Below are positions 46,540 to 55,620 of a DNA stretch of 64,000 nucleotides, piece by piece. The position numbers and the translations under genes were made by a program. Position 1 is the first letter of the stretch, and the number at the start of each line of letters is the position of its first letter. The DNA is from Marinobacter sp. F4216. GTDB lineage: Bacteria; Pseudomonadota; Gammaproteobacteria; Pseudomonadales; Oleiphilaceae. A model generated the notes under the pieces. That model made no database searches. It was not told where the DNA came from and saw nothing but the letters and a program-made list of their open reading frames with translations. Location: assembly GCF_019931195.1 (NCBI RefSeq), contig NZ_JAIOUO010000001.1, positions 41,254 through 105,253 of the forward strand, written 5' to 3'.

Positions 46540-47406
46540 ATGCGTGCACTCGCGCAGTATGTAATGCGAGGTCCCCTGCAGGCCAGCGGGGTAGCCGTCA
46601 TAACGACGGCGTTGCCTTTGCTGTTCTGGATTGGCGCAGCTGTTGTCGGTCTGGTGATTCTCAGGCTTGGCATCAGCCAGGGGTTCAATATTGGCCTCTG
46701 GGCATTGCTTCCGGCGCTGGGCTGGAGCTGGTTTGGGCAGGACCCAACGGCTCTGGCTGTGCTGCTTCAGGTAATGCTGATGGCGTCGGTGCTCAGAACC
46801 ACGCTGTCCTGGGAAAGAGCCCTGCTTGCGGGGAGCTTTCTGGCCATCATCACGGGCCTGTTGTTGCCTGTGGTGTATCCCGGATTGCTGGACGAACTGG
46901 TCCGCGCCGGGGTCAGTTTTTACGAAGACTACAATGCCCAGGTCGCCCAGACACTCGGGGATAACCTCGAAAAAGTCGTTCGGGAGACCATGAACGCCAG
47001 CATGGCGGGCACGTACCTGGCAACGGGTATTGCCATGACAATGCTGGCGAGGGCTTGGCAAGCCGGGCTGTATAACCCCGGCGGATTCCGAGAGGAATTC
47101 CATGCCCTGCGATTGTCACCTGCCATTGCGGTGGGCTGTGCGGTCGTCATGGTGGTTGGCCCGATGCTCGGGCTTAACGCCATGTTGCTGGTCTGGGTAG
47201 CGGGTACACCGCTATTTATTGCTGGCGTGGCATTGGTGCATGGTTTCGTGGGACGTAAGCAGCTGAGTGGCCAATGGCTGGTGATGTTTTACATCGCTCT
47301 GGTTCTGTTGGGGCCAAGTCTGATGATTCTGTTGGTGTTTTTGGCTTTTGTGGATAGCTGGCTGGATTTTCGGGGGCGCATCAAGCCTTCCGGACCGGCT
47401 GAATAA
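46540..47406 (+). CDS. DUF2232-like membrane protein in the ribosomal block
   Basis: A 288-residue protein with about eight membrane segments and short loops. It lies between rpsR and rplI, where Pseudomonas and relatives also carry an uncharacterised membrane protein, often annotated DUF2232 (YybS-like). One hydrophilic stretch at about 125-150 ([19 protein letters not shown]) separates the two hydrophobic halves. Function is unknown; a link to translation is only positional. AGGA lies 11 bases before the ATG. Confidence 0.75.
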   Translation: MRALAQYVMRGPLQASGVAVITTALPLLFWIGAAVVGLVILRLGISQGFNIGLWALLPALGWSWFGQDPTALAVLLQVMLMASVLRTTLSWERALLAGSFLAIITGLLLPVVYPGLLDELVRAGVSFYEDYNAQVAQTLGDNLEKVVRETMNASMAGTYLATGIAMTMLARAWQAGLYNPGGFREEFHALRLSPAIAVGCAVVMVVGPMLGLNAMLLVWVAGTPLFIAGVALVHGFVGRKQLSGQWLVMFYIALVLLGPSLMILLVFLAFVDSWLDFRGRIKPSGPAE

Positions 47407-47426
47407 AGCACGAAGAGGTTAACGAG

Positions 47427-47873
47427 ATGGAAGTTATTCTGCTCGAGAAAGTTGCAAACCTTGGCTCACTGGGTGACAAGGTTAAGGTTAAGGCCGGTTA
47501 CGGTCGTAATTTCCTGCTTCCTTATGGCAAAGCCGTTCCTGCTACCGCAGAGAACGTGAAGGCGTTTGAAGAGCGTCGTGCAGAGCTGGAAAAGGCTGCC
47601 GCTGAGAAGCTGGCCGCTGCCCAGGCTCGCGCAGAGGCTCTGGAAGGTGCGTCCTTCACCATCACTTCCAAAGCGGGTGATGAAGGCAAGCTGTTTGGTT
47701 CTATCGGTGTGCGTGACATCGCGGATGCGGTGACTGCCGGTGGTACCGAGGTAGAGAAGAGCGAAGTGCGTCTGCCGGAAGGCCCGCTGCGGGTTACTGG
47801 TGAGTACGACATCGACCTTCAGCTGCACTCTGATGTTGAAGTGACCATCAAGCTGGCGGTCGTTGCCGAGTAA
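47427..47873 (+). CDS. rplI: 50S ribosomal protein L9 (bL9)
   Basis: A 148-residue 50S protein that helps maintain reading frame. The N-terminal domain is [19 protein letters not shown] with [16 protein letters not shown], followed by the long helix rich in Ala/Glu and the C-terminal RNA-binding domain. AGAGG precedes the ATG. A strong terminator follows. Confidence 0.97.
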   Translation: MEVILLEKVANLGSLGDKVKVKAGYGRNFLLPYGKAVPATAENVKAFEERRAELEKAAAEKLAAAQARAEALEGASFTITSKAGDEGKLFGSIGVRDIADAVTAGGTEVEKSEVRLPEGPLRVTGEYDIDLQLHSDVEVTIKLAVVAE

Positions 47874-47924
47874 TCGTCAACGTCCCTCTGGCGGGCCGGA
47901 ATCTTCCGGCCTGGCTTGATGTAA

Positions 47925-47961
47925 ACGGGCCCGGGCCGTCAATGGCTCCGGGCCCGTTTTT
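47925..47961 (+). terminator. Intrinsic terminator after rplI
   Basis: A 10-bp perfect G+C-rich stem (ACGGGCCCGG / CCGGGCCCGT) is followed by a run of T. It ends the rpsF-rplI transcript about 50 bases after the rplI stop. Confidence 0.9.
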
Positions 47962-48050
47962 GTATGTATCATGGCAAAAACAAGCACTCCCAAAATCGAA
48001 GCCCAGCCCGTAAACTGTCAGCTTCGTGGTATCAAACTGAAGACGTCGTT

Positions 48051-49457
48051 ATGGCCAAGTCCAATCTGAAATCCTCTACTACTGATCTTGAAACCAGTCG
48101 TGTGAAAGTGCCGCCGCATTCTGTTGAGGCGGAGCAGGCGGTCCTGGGCGGTCTCATGCTGGATAACCGGCGATTCGATGAGGTCTCGGAACTGATTTCC
48201 GCCGAGGATTTTTACCGTCAGGATCATCGCCTGATTTTCGGTGCCGTCGAACGTCTCGCCAGCGAAAGTGAGCCCCTGGATGTTGTTACCCTGGCCGAGT
48301 TTCTGGAGCGCGCGGGTGATATCGAAGACGCCGGCGGACTTTCGTATCTTGCGGAGCTGGCCGAGAAAACTCCGGGTGCGGCTAACATCAAGGCCTACGC
48401 CACTATCGTGCGCGAGCGGTCGGTGCTCCGTCAGCTGGTCGAGGTGTCCGGGACTATCGCAGACTCTGCGTTCAATCCACAGGGGCGCACCAGTGATGAG
48501 GTACTGGATGAGGCAGAACGGAGTGTGTTCCAGATTGCCGAGTCCCGTAACAAACAGGGCACGGGACCACAGACGATCAACCCGATCCTGACCAAGGCCC
48601 TGAGTCGTATCGAGGAATTGTTTGAATCCGGCGAACAAACCACGGGGCTGACGACCGGTTTCCGGGATCTGGATGAAAAGACATCCGGTATGCAGCCGGC
48701 GGATCTGATCATCGTGGCGGGTCGTCCCTCCATGGGTAAGACCACGTTTTCCATGAACCTGGTAGAGAACTCTCTGATCAGTACGGGCACGCCGGTTCTT
48801 GTGTTCAGTATGGAAATGCCCGCGGATTCTCTGGCCATGCGGATGCTGTCGTCGCTCGGTCGTATTGATCAGACCAAGGTGCGAAGCGGTAAGCTCGAAG
48901 AAGACGACTGGCCCCGGCTGACATCGGCAGTGAGCCTGTTGAAGGATAAGCCCCTGTACATCGATGACACCCCGGGACTGAGTCCGACTGAAATGCGTTC
49001 CCGCGCCCGTCGTGTTGCCCGGGAAAATGACGGCAAGATGGGCCTGATCATGGTGGACTACCTGCAGCTGATGCGGGTGCCGGGCAATACCGAAGGCCGG
49101 ACGGCGGAAATTTCCGAAATCTCGCGCTCGCTCAAGGGTATCGCGAAGGAATTGAATTGCCCGGTAGTGGCTCTGTCGCAGCTCAACCGGAGTCTGGAGC
49201 AACGCCCGAACAAGCGTCCGGTAAACTCGGACCTTCGTGAATCCGGGGCGATCGAGCAGGATGCGGACGTCATCATGTTCGTATACCGGGATGAAGTCTA
49301 CAACGAAGACACGCCGGACAAAGGCATTGCTGAAATCATCATTGGTAAGCAGCGTAATGGCCCTATTGGTACGGTTCGCCTGGCCTTCATTGGTAAGTAC
49401 ACCAAGTTCGAAGACCTGGCACACGGTGATTATGGCGATTTTGACGGAGAGTATTAA
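48051..49457 (+). CDS. dnaB: Replicative DNA helicase
   Basis: The hexameric 5'-3' helicase at replication forks. It is 468 residues. The N-terminal primase-interacting domain starts at VPPHSVEAEQAVLGGLML. The RecA-like domain has Walker A GRPSMGKTTF (about 222-231), GLIMVDYLQLM as Walker B and SDLRESGAIEQDADVI. An in-frame start at 47964 lies in the terminator tail and is rejected. The ATG at 48051 has no strong ribosome-binding site. The stop shares one base with the alr start. Confidence 0.96.
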   Translation: MAKSNLKSSTTDLETSRVKVPPHSVEAEQAVLGGLMLDNRRFDEVSELISAEDFYRQDHRLIFGAVERLASESEPLDVVTLAEFLERAGDIEDAGGLSYLAELAEKTPGAANIKAYATIVRERSVLRQLVEVSGTIADSAFNPQGRTSDEVLDEAERSVFQIAESRNKQGTGPQTINPILTKALSRIEELFESGEQTTGLTTGFRDLDEKTSGMQPADLIIVAGRPSMGKTTFSMNLVENSLISTGTPVLVFSMEMPADSLAMRMLSSLGRIDQTKVRSGKLEEDDWPRLTSAVSLLKDKPLYIDDTPGLSPTEMRSRARRVARENDGKMGLIMVDYLQLMRVPGNTEGRTAEISEISRSLKGIAKELNCPVVALSQLNRSLEQRPNKRPVNSDLRESGAIEQDADVIMFVYRDEVYNEDTPDKGIAEIIIGKQRNGPIGTVRLAFIGKYTKFEDLAHGDYGDFDGEY

Positions 49458-50533
49458 TGCCGCGAAGTACTGTTGCACGAATTCACTTGGACTCCCTGCG
49501 CTACAACTATCAATTGGCGTCGGAACGGGCCGGTTCTGCTCAAGCCATGGCCGTGATCAAGGCGGACGGTTACGGGCACGGGATTGTTCAGGTCGCCTCT
49601 GCGCTGGCTGATCTGGCGCCAAAATTTGCGGTGGCCAGCCTGCAGGAGGCGCAGGCAATTCGCAGTGCCGGGCATACCCTGCCGGTGGTTCTGTTGCAGG
49701 GGCCTCATGAATTTGGCGACATCGAGCGTTGCGCTGAGCAAGGCTTTGAGCCGGTCCTGCACAGTGAGCAGCAACTTGGCTGGCTCGAAAAAAGCGTCTC
49801 TCGCGGCCCCTTCTGGTTGAAAGTAAACAGCGGCATGAACCGTCTCGGCTATGCGCCGCGAGGGCTGGCTGATGTGATGGGGCGATTGGAGGCCATTGGC
49901 GCAAACAAAAGTTTGTTGGGCTTTGTCACCCATTTTGCCTGCGCCGACGATGAGTCGAGTTCGATGACCGCCCAGCAGACCGCCAGTTTCGTGGACGCAA
50001 CAGCGCCCTGGCCGGATTACATGAGAAGTGTGGGTAACTCCGGCGCGCATTTTATCCCGGGTCAGCCTTTGTTTGACTGGAGCCGGCCAGGGATCATGCT
50101 GTATGGCAGCTCACCCATGGCGGCTAAAACTGGCCCCGAGCTCGGGCTCAAGCCAGTGATGACCCTCGAGGCGCCGCTCATTTCCACGCGTACCCTCTGC
50201 AAGGGTGAAAGCGTTGGCTATGGGGCCAGTTTTATTGCCGATCGTGACATGCGAATGGGTATGGTCAGTATCGGGTATGGGGATGGCTATCCCCGGCATG
50301 CCGGCACCGACACTCCGGCGGCCATTCGGGGGCAGAAAATCCGCCTGATTGGACGGGTCTCGATGGATATGCTGGCGGTGGATCTGAGTGGGGCACCGGA
50401 TGCTGCCGAGGGCGACACGGTGGAACTTTGGGGTCCAAACGTCAGTGTGGATGACGTCGCGCGCTGTGCCGAAACCATTGCCTACGAGTTGCTGACCGGC
50501 ATTACAGCCCGGGTTCCCAGGCTGTATCAATAG
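49457..50533 (+). CDS. alr: Alanine racemase
   Basis: A PLP enzyme that supplies D-alanine for peptidoglycan. It is 358 residues. The PLP lysine is Lys35 in MAVIKADGYGHG, and the opposite catalytic tyrosine is in GESVGYGASF. DGYPRH and GRVSMDMLAVDL are the usual C-terminal landmarks. TAATG overlap with dnaB suggests coupling. Confidence 0.95.
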   Translation: MPRSTVARIHLDSLRYNYQLASERAGSAQAMAVIKADGYGHGIVQVASALADLAPKFAVASLQEAQAIRSAGHTLPVVLLQGPHEFGDIERCAEQGFEPVLHSEQQLGWLEKSVSRGPFWLKVNSGMNRLGYAPRGLADVMGRLEAIGANKSLLGFVTHFACADDESSSMTAQQTASFVDATAPWPDYMRSVGNSGAHFIPGQPLFDWSRPGIMLYGSSPMAAKTGPELGLKPVMTLEAPLISTRTLCKGESVGYGASFIADRDMRMGMVSIGYGDGYPRHAGTDTPAAIRGQKIRLIGRVSMDMLAVDLSGAPDAAEGDTVELWGPNVSVDDVARCAETIAYELLTGITARVPRLYQ

Positions 50534-50545
50534 CAGACGCTTTAA

Positions 50546-50902
50546 TCAGGCCTGTTCGGGTTCGTGAATGATTTCTTCAATGAAATCGAGAATGGCCGCC
50601 AGGCTTCTGTCGTCGAGCTTCTTGAGCACTTTGTGGACCACCATCTTGCTGCCTTTCAGCATGCTGCCGATGCCCATGTTGGCCATGCCCATCATCATGC
50701 TGCCCGCTCTCAGGCGGCGCAGCGGTTCGATGAAGAAGAAGTCGAGCCCGTTCTCGGTCAGTTCGACGATCAGGGAGTAAAGCTGATCGATGGCTTCCTT
50801 GTCGGCCTTGCCCCGGCTGCGGAGCTGGCTGACGGTGTACAGAGCTCGGGTGCGTAGTTCATCCGGAATCGGCGCCACAATGTGGCTCTGTTGTTTCAGC
50901 AT
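50546..50902 (-). CDS. Conserved-looking hypothetical protein with Met-rich segment
   Basis: A 118-residue soluble protein. It begins MLKQQSHIVAPIPDELRTRAL and is mainly helical. A methionine/glycine segment (GSMMMGMANMGIGSMLKG, about 67-84) lies in the middle. I do not recognise a family with confidence. It is convergent with alr and divergent from the RmlD-like gene. Confidence 0.65.
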   Translation of the reverse strand: MLKQQSHIVAPIPDELRTRALYTVSQLRSRGKADKEAIDQLYSLIVELTENGLDFFFIEPLRRLRAGSMMMGMANMGIGSMLKGSKMVVHKVLKKLDDRSLAAILDFIEEIIHEPEQA

Positions 50903-51058
50903 CTTGTTTCCTGTTACTTACTCATAAGTGAAGATAACGATATAAACTGCCGGTAGCCCGGACAAGCTGTTATTGTATGCCTCGGCTTCAAGAAGCCATT
51001 GGCTGACCTTTTCGGGGCTGCCGTCATATCTGTAATAGTCTGGAGGCGTTAATTCGTC

Positions 51059-51934
51059 GTGCACGTACTTGTTGTTCATGATTATGGTCCACTCGGGACG
51101 TTGCTGCTCGAACGCCTGCGCAACACTCCGTTGCAGGTGACTCCACTGCTGGTCAGTGACCCGGCCAGCGCCGATCTGCAAGCGGTACAGAGCTGGGTTC
51201 CGGAAGACACCGACCTGATCGTCAACGCACTCTGGCTGGTGGATCCGGAGGATGCCCAGAAAGATCCGGAAGACACCCACAAGGCTGCCTTTTCCCTGCC
51301 AGTGGCATTGGCCGAATGTGCCCGGGACCGGGACATTGCCCTGTTCCAGTTGTCCTCGTGTTATGTCTTCGATGGTCGCAAGCAGAGGGGCTACATCACC
51401 TCGAACCCGGGGCAGCCTTTCAATGAATTGGGTAACTGGCAGTGGGAGTGTGAACAGGCTCTGCGCACGCTGTTGCCGAGGCACATTATCTTGCGTACCG
51501 GGTGGAGTCTGTCGCGGTTTATTCGCAAGGTTCAGGCGAGCGCCTCTGCCGGGAATGCGTTGTCCATGCCGGGTCGCTGCCGGGGATTGCCGGTTGCCGT
51601 GGCCGATCTGGCCCGGGTGATGGCTGCTGTCATTCTTCAGCTCGATTGCGGCGCTGAGGTTTGGGGGACCTACCAGTATGCAGGTGCCGAAGAGGTGAAT
51701 CTGTACGAACTGGGACAGGTGATTGTGGGTTTGCCCGGTATCCCGGAGAGCACAAGGGTCGTGGATGACGTGCCGGATTGGGCTCAGCTAGAACCGCTCA
51801 ATACCACGTTAATCTGCACCAAAATCCGTAATACCTTTGGCATCAAGCAGCAGCCCTGGCGGTCGTTTCTGGCGGACGAAGCCGCCATGCTGACAGAGCC
51901 TGCAACGAAAGCGGAAAGGGTGCCGGCCAACTAA
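51059..51934 (+). CDS. RmlD-like sugar-nucleotide-binding protein without catalytic Tyr/Lys
   Basis: A 291-residue extended SDR resembling dTDP-4-dehydrorhamnose reductase. It keeps the Rossmann start MHVLVVHDYGPLGTLLLE, LSSCYVFDG (99-106) and ECEQALR (130-136). The YGxxK catalytic pair is missing: Leu124 and Gln128 stand where Tyr and Lys are expected. This resembles non-catalytic members such as the MAT beta subunit. It has no rml genes beside it. The start is GTG 51059, with GGAGG 12 bases before. Confidence 0.78.
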   Translation: MHVLVVHDYGPLGTLLLERLRNTPLQVTPLLVSDPASADLQAVQSWVPEDTDLIVNALWLVDPEDAQKDPEDTHKAAFSLPVALAECARDRDIALFQLSSCYVFDGRKQRGYITSNPGQPFNELGNWQWECEQALRTLLPRHIILRTGWSLSRFIRKVQASASAGNALSMPGRCRGLPVAVADLARVMAAVILQLDCGAEVWGTYQYAGAEEVNLYELGQVIVGLPGIPESTRVVDDVPDWAQLEPLNTTLICTKIRNTFGIKQQPWRSFLADEAAMLTEPATKAERVPAN

Positions 51935-51946
51935 CCAGGCCGGCCG

Positions 51947-52693
51947 TCAGTCCTGCCGGGTAGAATCGCGAGCCACCAGTTGCAGAGCATCCACATCCAG
52001 CAGTTCCAGGTCCCGGCCTCGCGCCTTGATCAGTCCCTGGTTCTGAAACCTCGTGAAGACCCGGCTCACCGTTTCCACGGCAAGGCCCAGGAAATTGGCA
52101 ATATCACTGCGAGCCATCGGCAGGCTGAAGTGGGTGCCTGACATCCGACGACGCTCAAAACGGGAGGACAGGGACAGCAGCAAAGCGGCGATGCGCTCCT
52201 CAGCCGTATTCTTGCTCAGCAACATGGCCAGCTGATGGCCGTTCTGGATTTCCTGGCTCATCAGGTGATACATGTGGTGCTGAAGTTCCGGCATTTTGCC
52301 GGTCAGCTCTTCCAGCTTATCAACCGGAAACTCGCAGATACTGGTGCGTTCAAGGGCCCGTGCGGTGCAGGCATAGGTCTCGTGGCTCATGCTGTCGAGC
52401 CCGACCAGTTCGCCCGGCATGAAGAACCCGGTAATCTGTTCTTCGCCGCTTTCAGTGATGATGGAGGTCTTGACGGACCCGCTGCGCACTGCAAAACAGG
52501 CGCGGAACGGCGTGCTCTGATCAAAGATGTGCTCACCACGATTGAAAATGCGCCCTTGCTGGACAATGTCTTCCAGCCGATCAAGCTCATTTTCTTCCAC
52601 AGCCAGAGGCAGGCACAGATTGCTGAGACTGCACTGGTGACATGAGGCTTTGAGTGATGAGGAGGTCCGATGGAGCCGGATAGGTTGGGCCAT
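51947..52693 (-). CDS. fnr: Fnr/Anr-type oxygen-sensing transcriptional regulator
   Basis: A Crp-family regulator that switches genes in anaerobiosis. It is 248 residues. The [4Fe-4S] cluster cysteines are Cys18, Cys21, Cys27 and Cys109. The cNMP-like beta roll runs to about 120, the dimerisation helix follows, and the HTH has VETVSRVF, with the Glu/Ser/Arg pattern that reads the TTGAT half site. In Pseudomonas the orthologue is called Anr. No clear Shine-Dalgarno sequence is visible. It converges with the RmlD-like gene. Confidence 0.94.
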   Translation of the reverse strand: MAQPIRLHRTSSSLKASCHQCSLSNLCLPLAVEENELDRLEDIVQQGRIFNRGEHIFDQSTPFRACFAVRSGSVKTSIITESGEEQITGFFMPGELVGLDSMSHETYACTARALERTSICEFPVDKLEELTGKMPELQHHMYHLMSQEIQNGHQLAMLLSKNTAEERIAALLLSLSSRFERRRMSGTHFSLPMARSDIANFLGLAVETVSRVFTRFQNQGLIKARGRDLELLDVDALQLVARDSTRQD

Positions 52694-52780
52694 AGCGAGA
52701 CGATCCGTTCGTTCTTATCCCTGACAAACCCGTACCTTAATACGTAACGGTGTCTTTGCCAATCGTTGGACTGACGTATT

Positions 52781-52806
52781 GCCGGGCCGTGAGACACAGG
52801 CCCGGC
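52781..52806 (-). terminator. Hairpin downstream of fabB
   Basis: An 8-bp perfect stem (GCCGGGCC / GGCCCGGC) with a 10-base loop lies 17 bases after the fabB stop, between fabB and fnr. It has no U tract. Confidence 0.5.
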
Positions 52807-52822
52807 TGGTGCCTCCGAAGAT

Positions 52823-54037
52823 TCAGTCCATCAGTTTTTCGAACACCAGGGTGGCGTTGGTGCCTCCGAACCCGAAACTGTTCGACATCACGGTGGAAAG
52901 ATCGGCCTCCCGGGACTCGGGCCCCACGATAGGCAGCCCCTGAATCTTTTCATCCAGATTCTGCAGATTGGCGGTTCCGGCAATGAATCCGTGCTGCAGC
53001 ATCAATAGCGAATAGATGGCTTCGTGTACGCCCGCGGCGCCCAGGGAATGCCCGGAAAGGGACTTGGTTGAGGAGACGGCGGGCACATCATCGCCAAAGG
53101 TGTTTCGCAATGCGCCCATTTCCGCCACATCCCCCACTGGGGTACTGGTGCCGTGGGCATTGATGTACTGCACCTTGCCGCGAATGGTGGCCATTGCCTG
53201 CTGCATGCAGCGCTGGGCACCCTCGCCGGAGGGGGCGACCATGTCGTAGCCATCTGACGTTGCACCATAGCCGGTCAGCTCCGCCAGAATCGTTGCACCG
53301 CGTTTGCGGGCGTGCTCCAGTTCCTCCAATACCATCATCCCGCCGCCGCCGGCGATCACGAAACCATCGCGCCCGCCGTCGAACGGGCGGGAGGCTGTCT
53401 CAGGGGCGTCGTTGTACTTGGTGGAAAGTGCGCCCATGGCGTCGAACATCATGGTCAGGCTCCAGTCTTCTTCCTCACCGCCGCCTGCAAACACGATGTC
53501 CTGCTTGCCGGCCTGGATCTGTTCCATGGCGTGGCCGATGCAGTGGGCGCTGGTGGCGCAGGCCGAGGACATGGAATAGTTCACACCCCGGATCTTGTAG
53601 GCCGTGGCCAGGCACGCCGATACGGTGCTGGTCATGATGCGCGGCACCATATACGGGCCGATACGTTTGACGCCTTTCTCCCGCATTGTGTCGGTGGCTT
53701 CCACCTGGCTGGAACAGGAGGCGCCGCCGGAACCGGCAATGAGCCCGGTCCGGTCGTTGGAAATCAACTCGTCGGTCAGGCCGGCCTGGGCGATGGCCTG
53801 TTCCATGGCCAGGTAGCTGTACATGGCGGATGGCCCCATGAAGCGCCGTATCTTCCGGTCGATAACGGATATGTCGATGTCCGGTGAACCGGAAACCTGG
53901 CTGCGAAACCCCTTGTCGGCGTAGGTCTGATTGAAACCGATGCCGGACCGTCCGTGTTTCAGGCTCTCAACAACCTCCTCCAGGCTGTTTCCAAGACAGG
54001 ACACGATGCCCATGCCGGTGACGACAACGCGTCTCAT
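52823..54037 (-). CDS. fabB: 3-oxoacyl-ACP synthase I
   Basis: Elongates acyl-ACP, including the cis-unsaturated intermediates, in type II fatty acid synthesis. The 404-residue protein has the catalytic Cys160 in [11 protein letters not shown] and the two histidines in [12 protein letters not shown] and [16 protein letters not shown] is directly upstream of the ATG. In Pseudomonas and many relatives fabA precedes fabB; here the gene upstream is divergent and no fabA lies in the window. Confidence 0.94.
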   Translation of the reverse strand: MRRVVVTGMGIVSCLGNSLEEVVESLKHGRSGIGFNQTYADKGFRSQVSGSPDIDISVIDRKIRRFMGPSAMYSYLAMEQAIAQAGLTDELISNDRTGLIAGSGGASCSSQVEATDTMREKGVKRIGPYMVPRIMTSTVSACLATAYKIRGVNYSMSSACATSAHCIGHAMEQIQAGKQDIVFAGGGEEEDWSLTMMFDAMGALSTKYNDAPETASRPFDGGRDGFVIAGGGGMMVLEELEHARKRGATILAELTGYGATSDGYDMVAPSGEGAQRCMQQAMATIRGKVQYINAHGTSTPVGDVAEMGALRNTFGDDVPAVSSTKSLSGHSLGAAGVHEAIYSLLMLQHGFIAGTANLQNLDEKIQGLPIVGPESREADLSTVMSNSFGFGGTNATLVFEKLMD

Positions 54038-54251
54038 ATGCTCCTCCTGTTGCCCCGTTTAATGCATCGGGGCGGTTGAAATCGTGGAATAGGGGACAGT
54101 GTAGGCCCTGGGTGCTCCGGGGGATATTTGACCTTGGTAAGAGACGGCCGTTCGCGCTGGTTTCCGAGCCATAGCTGTTTCGTACAAGTCCGAGAGTTTA
54201 TCTACTGGTAAAGTGACGGTATCTGATGGAACAACAACAAGGAGAATTGAC

Positions 54252-54773
54252 ATGCGTTCGTTGCAGCAATTTTTGAGTGACTACGGAGACAGCCACCAGA
54301 ATCCACTCAATCAGTGGATTCATATTGTCTGCGTACCCGCCATTCTTATCTCGACTCTGGGCCTGCTATGGCTGGTGCCCATTGGTAGCTGGCTCGGCCT
54401 GAGTGGGGCAGCGGCGGAATGGGTAAACGGCGCCACCCTGCTGGGCGTGCTCTCCGGCATTCTGTACCTGCGATTGTCGTTCTGGGTATTCCTGCTGATG
54501 GTGGGCTGGTTTGCGGTGTCCGTCTGGGCAATCCTGAGTGTGAAGGCCGCGGGATGGTCGCTGTTCTGGACCAGTCTTATTATCTGGGTGCTGGCCTGGG
54601 TCGTTCAGGTATACGGCCACAAGGTCGAGGGTAAGAAGCCGTCCTTCGTGGAAGACCTGGTGTTTCTGCTGATTGGCCCGATTTTCGTCAGTGTTGAATT
54701 TGCGGCCAAGCTGGGGATTCCCGTGCCCCACGCCCAGGGTACCGGTGGCAACACACCAGCCCAGAACCATTAA
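54252..54773 (+). CDS. Mpo1-like membrane protein (DUF962)
   Basis: A 173-residue inner-membrane protein with four or five membrane segments. It starts MRSLQQFLSDYGDSHQNPLNQWIHIVCVP; the Tyr-x5-His-x2-Pro...N-x2-H-x2-G/C pattern matches the DUF962/Mpo1 family, whose yeast member is an Fe-dependent dioxygenase for 2-hydroxy fatty acids. The C-terminal AWVVQVYGHKVEGKKP carries the second His. ATG 54252 has AAGGAG upstream. Activity here is inferred. Confidence 0.82.
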   Translation: MRSLQQFLSDYGDSHQNPLNQWIHIVCVPAILISTLGLLWLVPIGSWLGLSGAAAEWVNGATLLGVLSGILYLRLSFWVFLLMVGWFAVSVWAILSVKAAGWSLFWTSLIIWVLAWVVQVYGHKVEGKKPSFVEDLVFLLIGPIFVSVEFAAKLGIPVPHAQGTGGNTPAQNH

Positions 54774-54843
54774 TTGACGGTTTGCTGGTAGCGGATGGCG
54801 ATTGCGCCGGCCTGCGGTATGCTTCGGGCAGACAACGAAATTT

Positions 54844-55620
54844 ATGACTGGCTTGGTTATGCAGCAATCGCCCCACGGCACCCTGTTTCTATGGCCCGAT
54901 CACTGGCACGTGGTCGGGCGCCTGATGCCCAATCGACCGCACCGGCACATCAGTGCGTCCTGGCTGGTGGGGCTGGATGGGTGTTTCCGTATCCGCGTGG
55001 ATGGCCACTGGCGAATGACGCGCGCTGCGCTCGTCGCACCGGATGTGGAGCAGTCCCTGGAGCCAGGCGATACCCGAATGTGGTGCGCCCAGCTGGACCC
55101 GGACAGCCGTTACTGGCGTTCGCTGTGTCATTTGCTTGAGGAGCGGAGTTGGGTTGAGGTCTCCCACTCAGTAGAGGAGTTGGATAGCATCGCGGACATG
55201 GGCTGTGCCGGGGTGCATGAGGCTCTGCTGAATATCCTGCAGGCATTGGGCGAGAGGCCCGAACCACTGGATGACCGGGTTCAACAGGTGTGTGGATTAC
55301 TGAGGGCCGAGTTGCCTGAAAGAATTCAGGTGGCTTCACTGGCGGCTTCGGTGGGGCTGTCACCGTCGCGGCTCAGCCATTTATTTCGGCAGCAGGTGGG
55401 CGTTCCCCTGCGCCGGTTTCTGTTGCACCTGAAGGTGAACCAGGTATTGGCCCACTGGGAGCGGGGAAAAACCGTGTCCCAGCTCGCCCTGGACGCGGGA
55501 TTCTACGACCAGCCCCATTTTGTACGAACGGCCCGTGACATGTTCGATGCCCTGCCATCCGAATACGTGACCACCGGCTGGTTTAACGTTTGCCGGTGCG
55601 GTCTTTCTTCTTCCTCTTAA
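54844..55620 (+). CDS. AraC family transcriptional regulator
   Basis: A 258-residue regulator. The N-terminal half is a cupin-like sensor with no identified ligand. The C-terminal AraC domain (about 160-250) has two HTH units: VASLAASVGLSPSRLSHLFRQQVG and VSQLALDAGFYDQPHFVRTARDMFD. The start is uncertain; ATG 54844, ATG 54859 and the in-frame 54802 are possible and none has a clear ribosome-binding site. The last 38 bases overlap the convergent GTPase gene. Target genes are unknown. Confidence 0.85.
   Translation: MTGLVMQQSPHGTLFLWPDHWHVVGRLMPNRPHRHISASWLVGLDGCFRIRVDGHWRMTRAALVAPDVEQSLEPGDTRMWCAQLDPDSRYWRSLCHLLEERSWVEVSHSVEELDSIADMGCAGVHEALLNILQALGERPEPLDDRVQQVCGLLRAELPERIQVASLAASVGLSPSRLSHLFRQQVGVPLRRFLLHLKVNQVLAHWERGKTVSQLALDAGFYDQPHFVRTARDMFDALPSEYVTTGWFNVCRCGLSSSS

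Noticed and set aside
48018..49478. 486-residue minus-strand frame opposite dnaB
   Set aside because: Shadow of DnaB; no ribosome-binding site and no family features.
50918..51484. 188-residue minus-strand frame
   Set aside because: Overlaps the RmlD-like gene on the plus strand, which has recognisable fold motifs; this frame has none.
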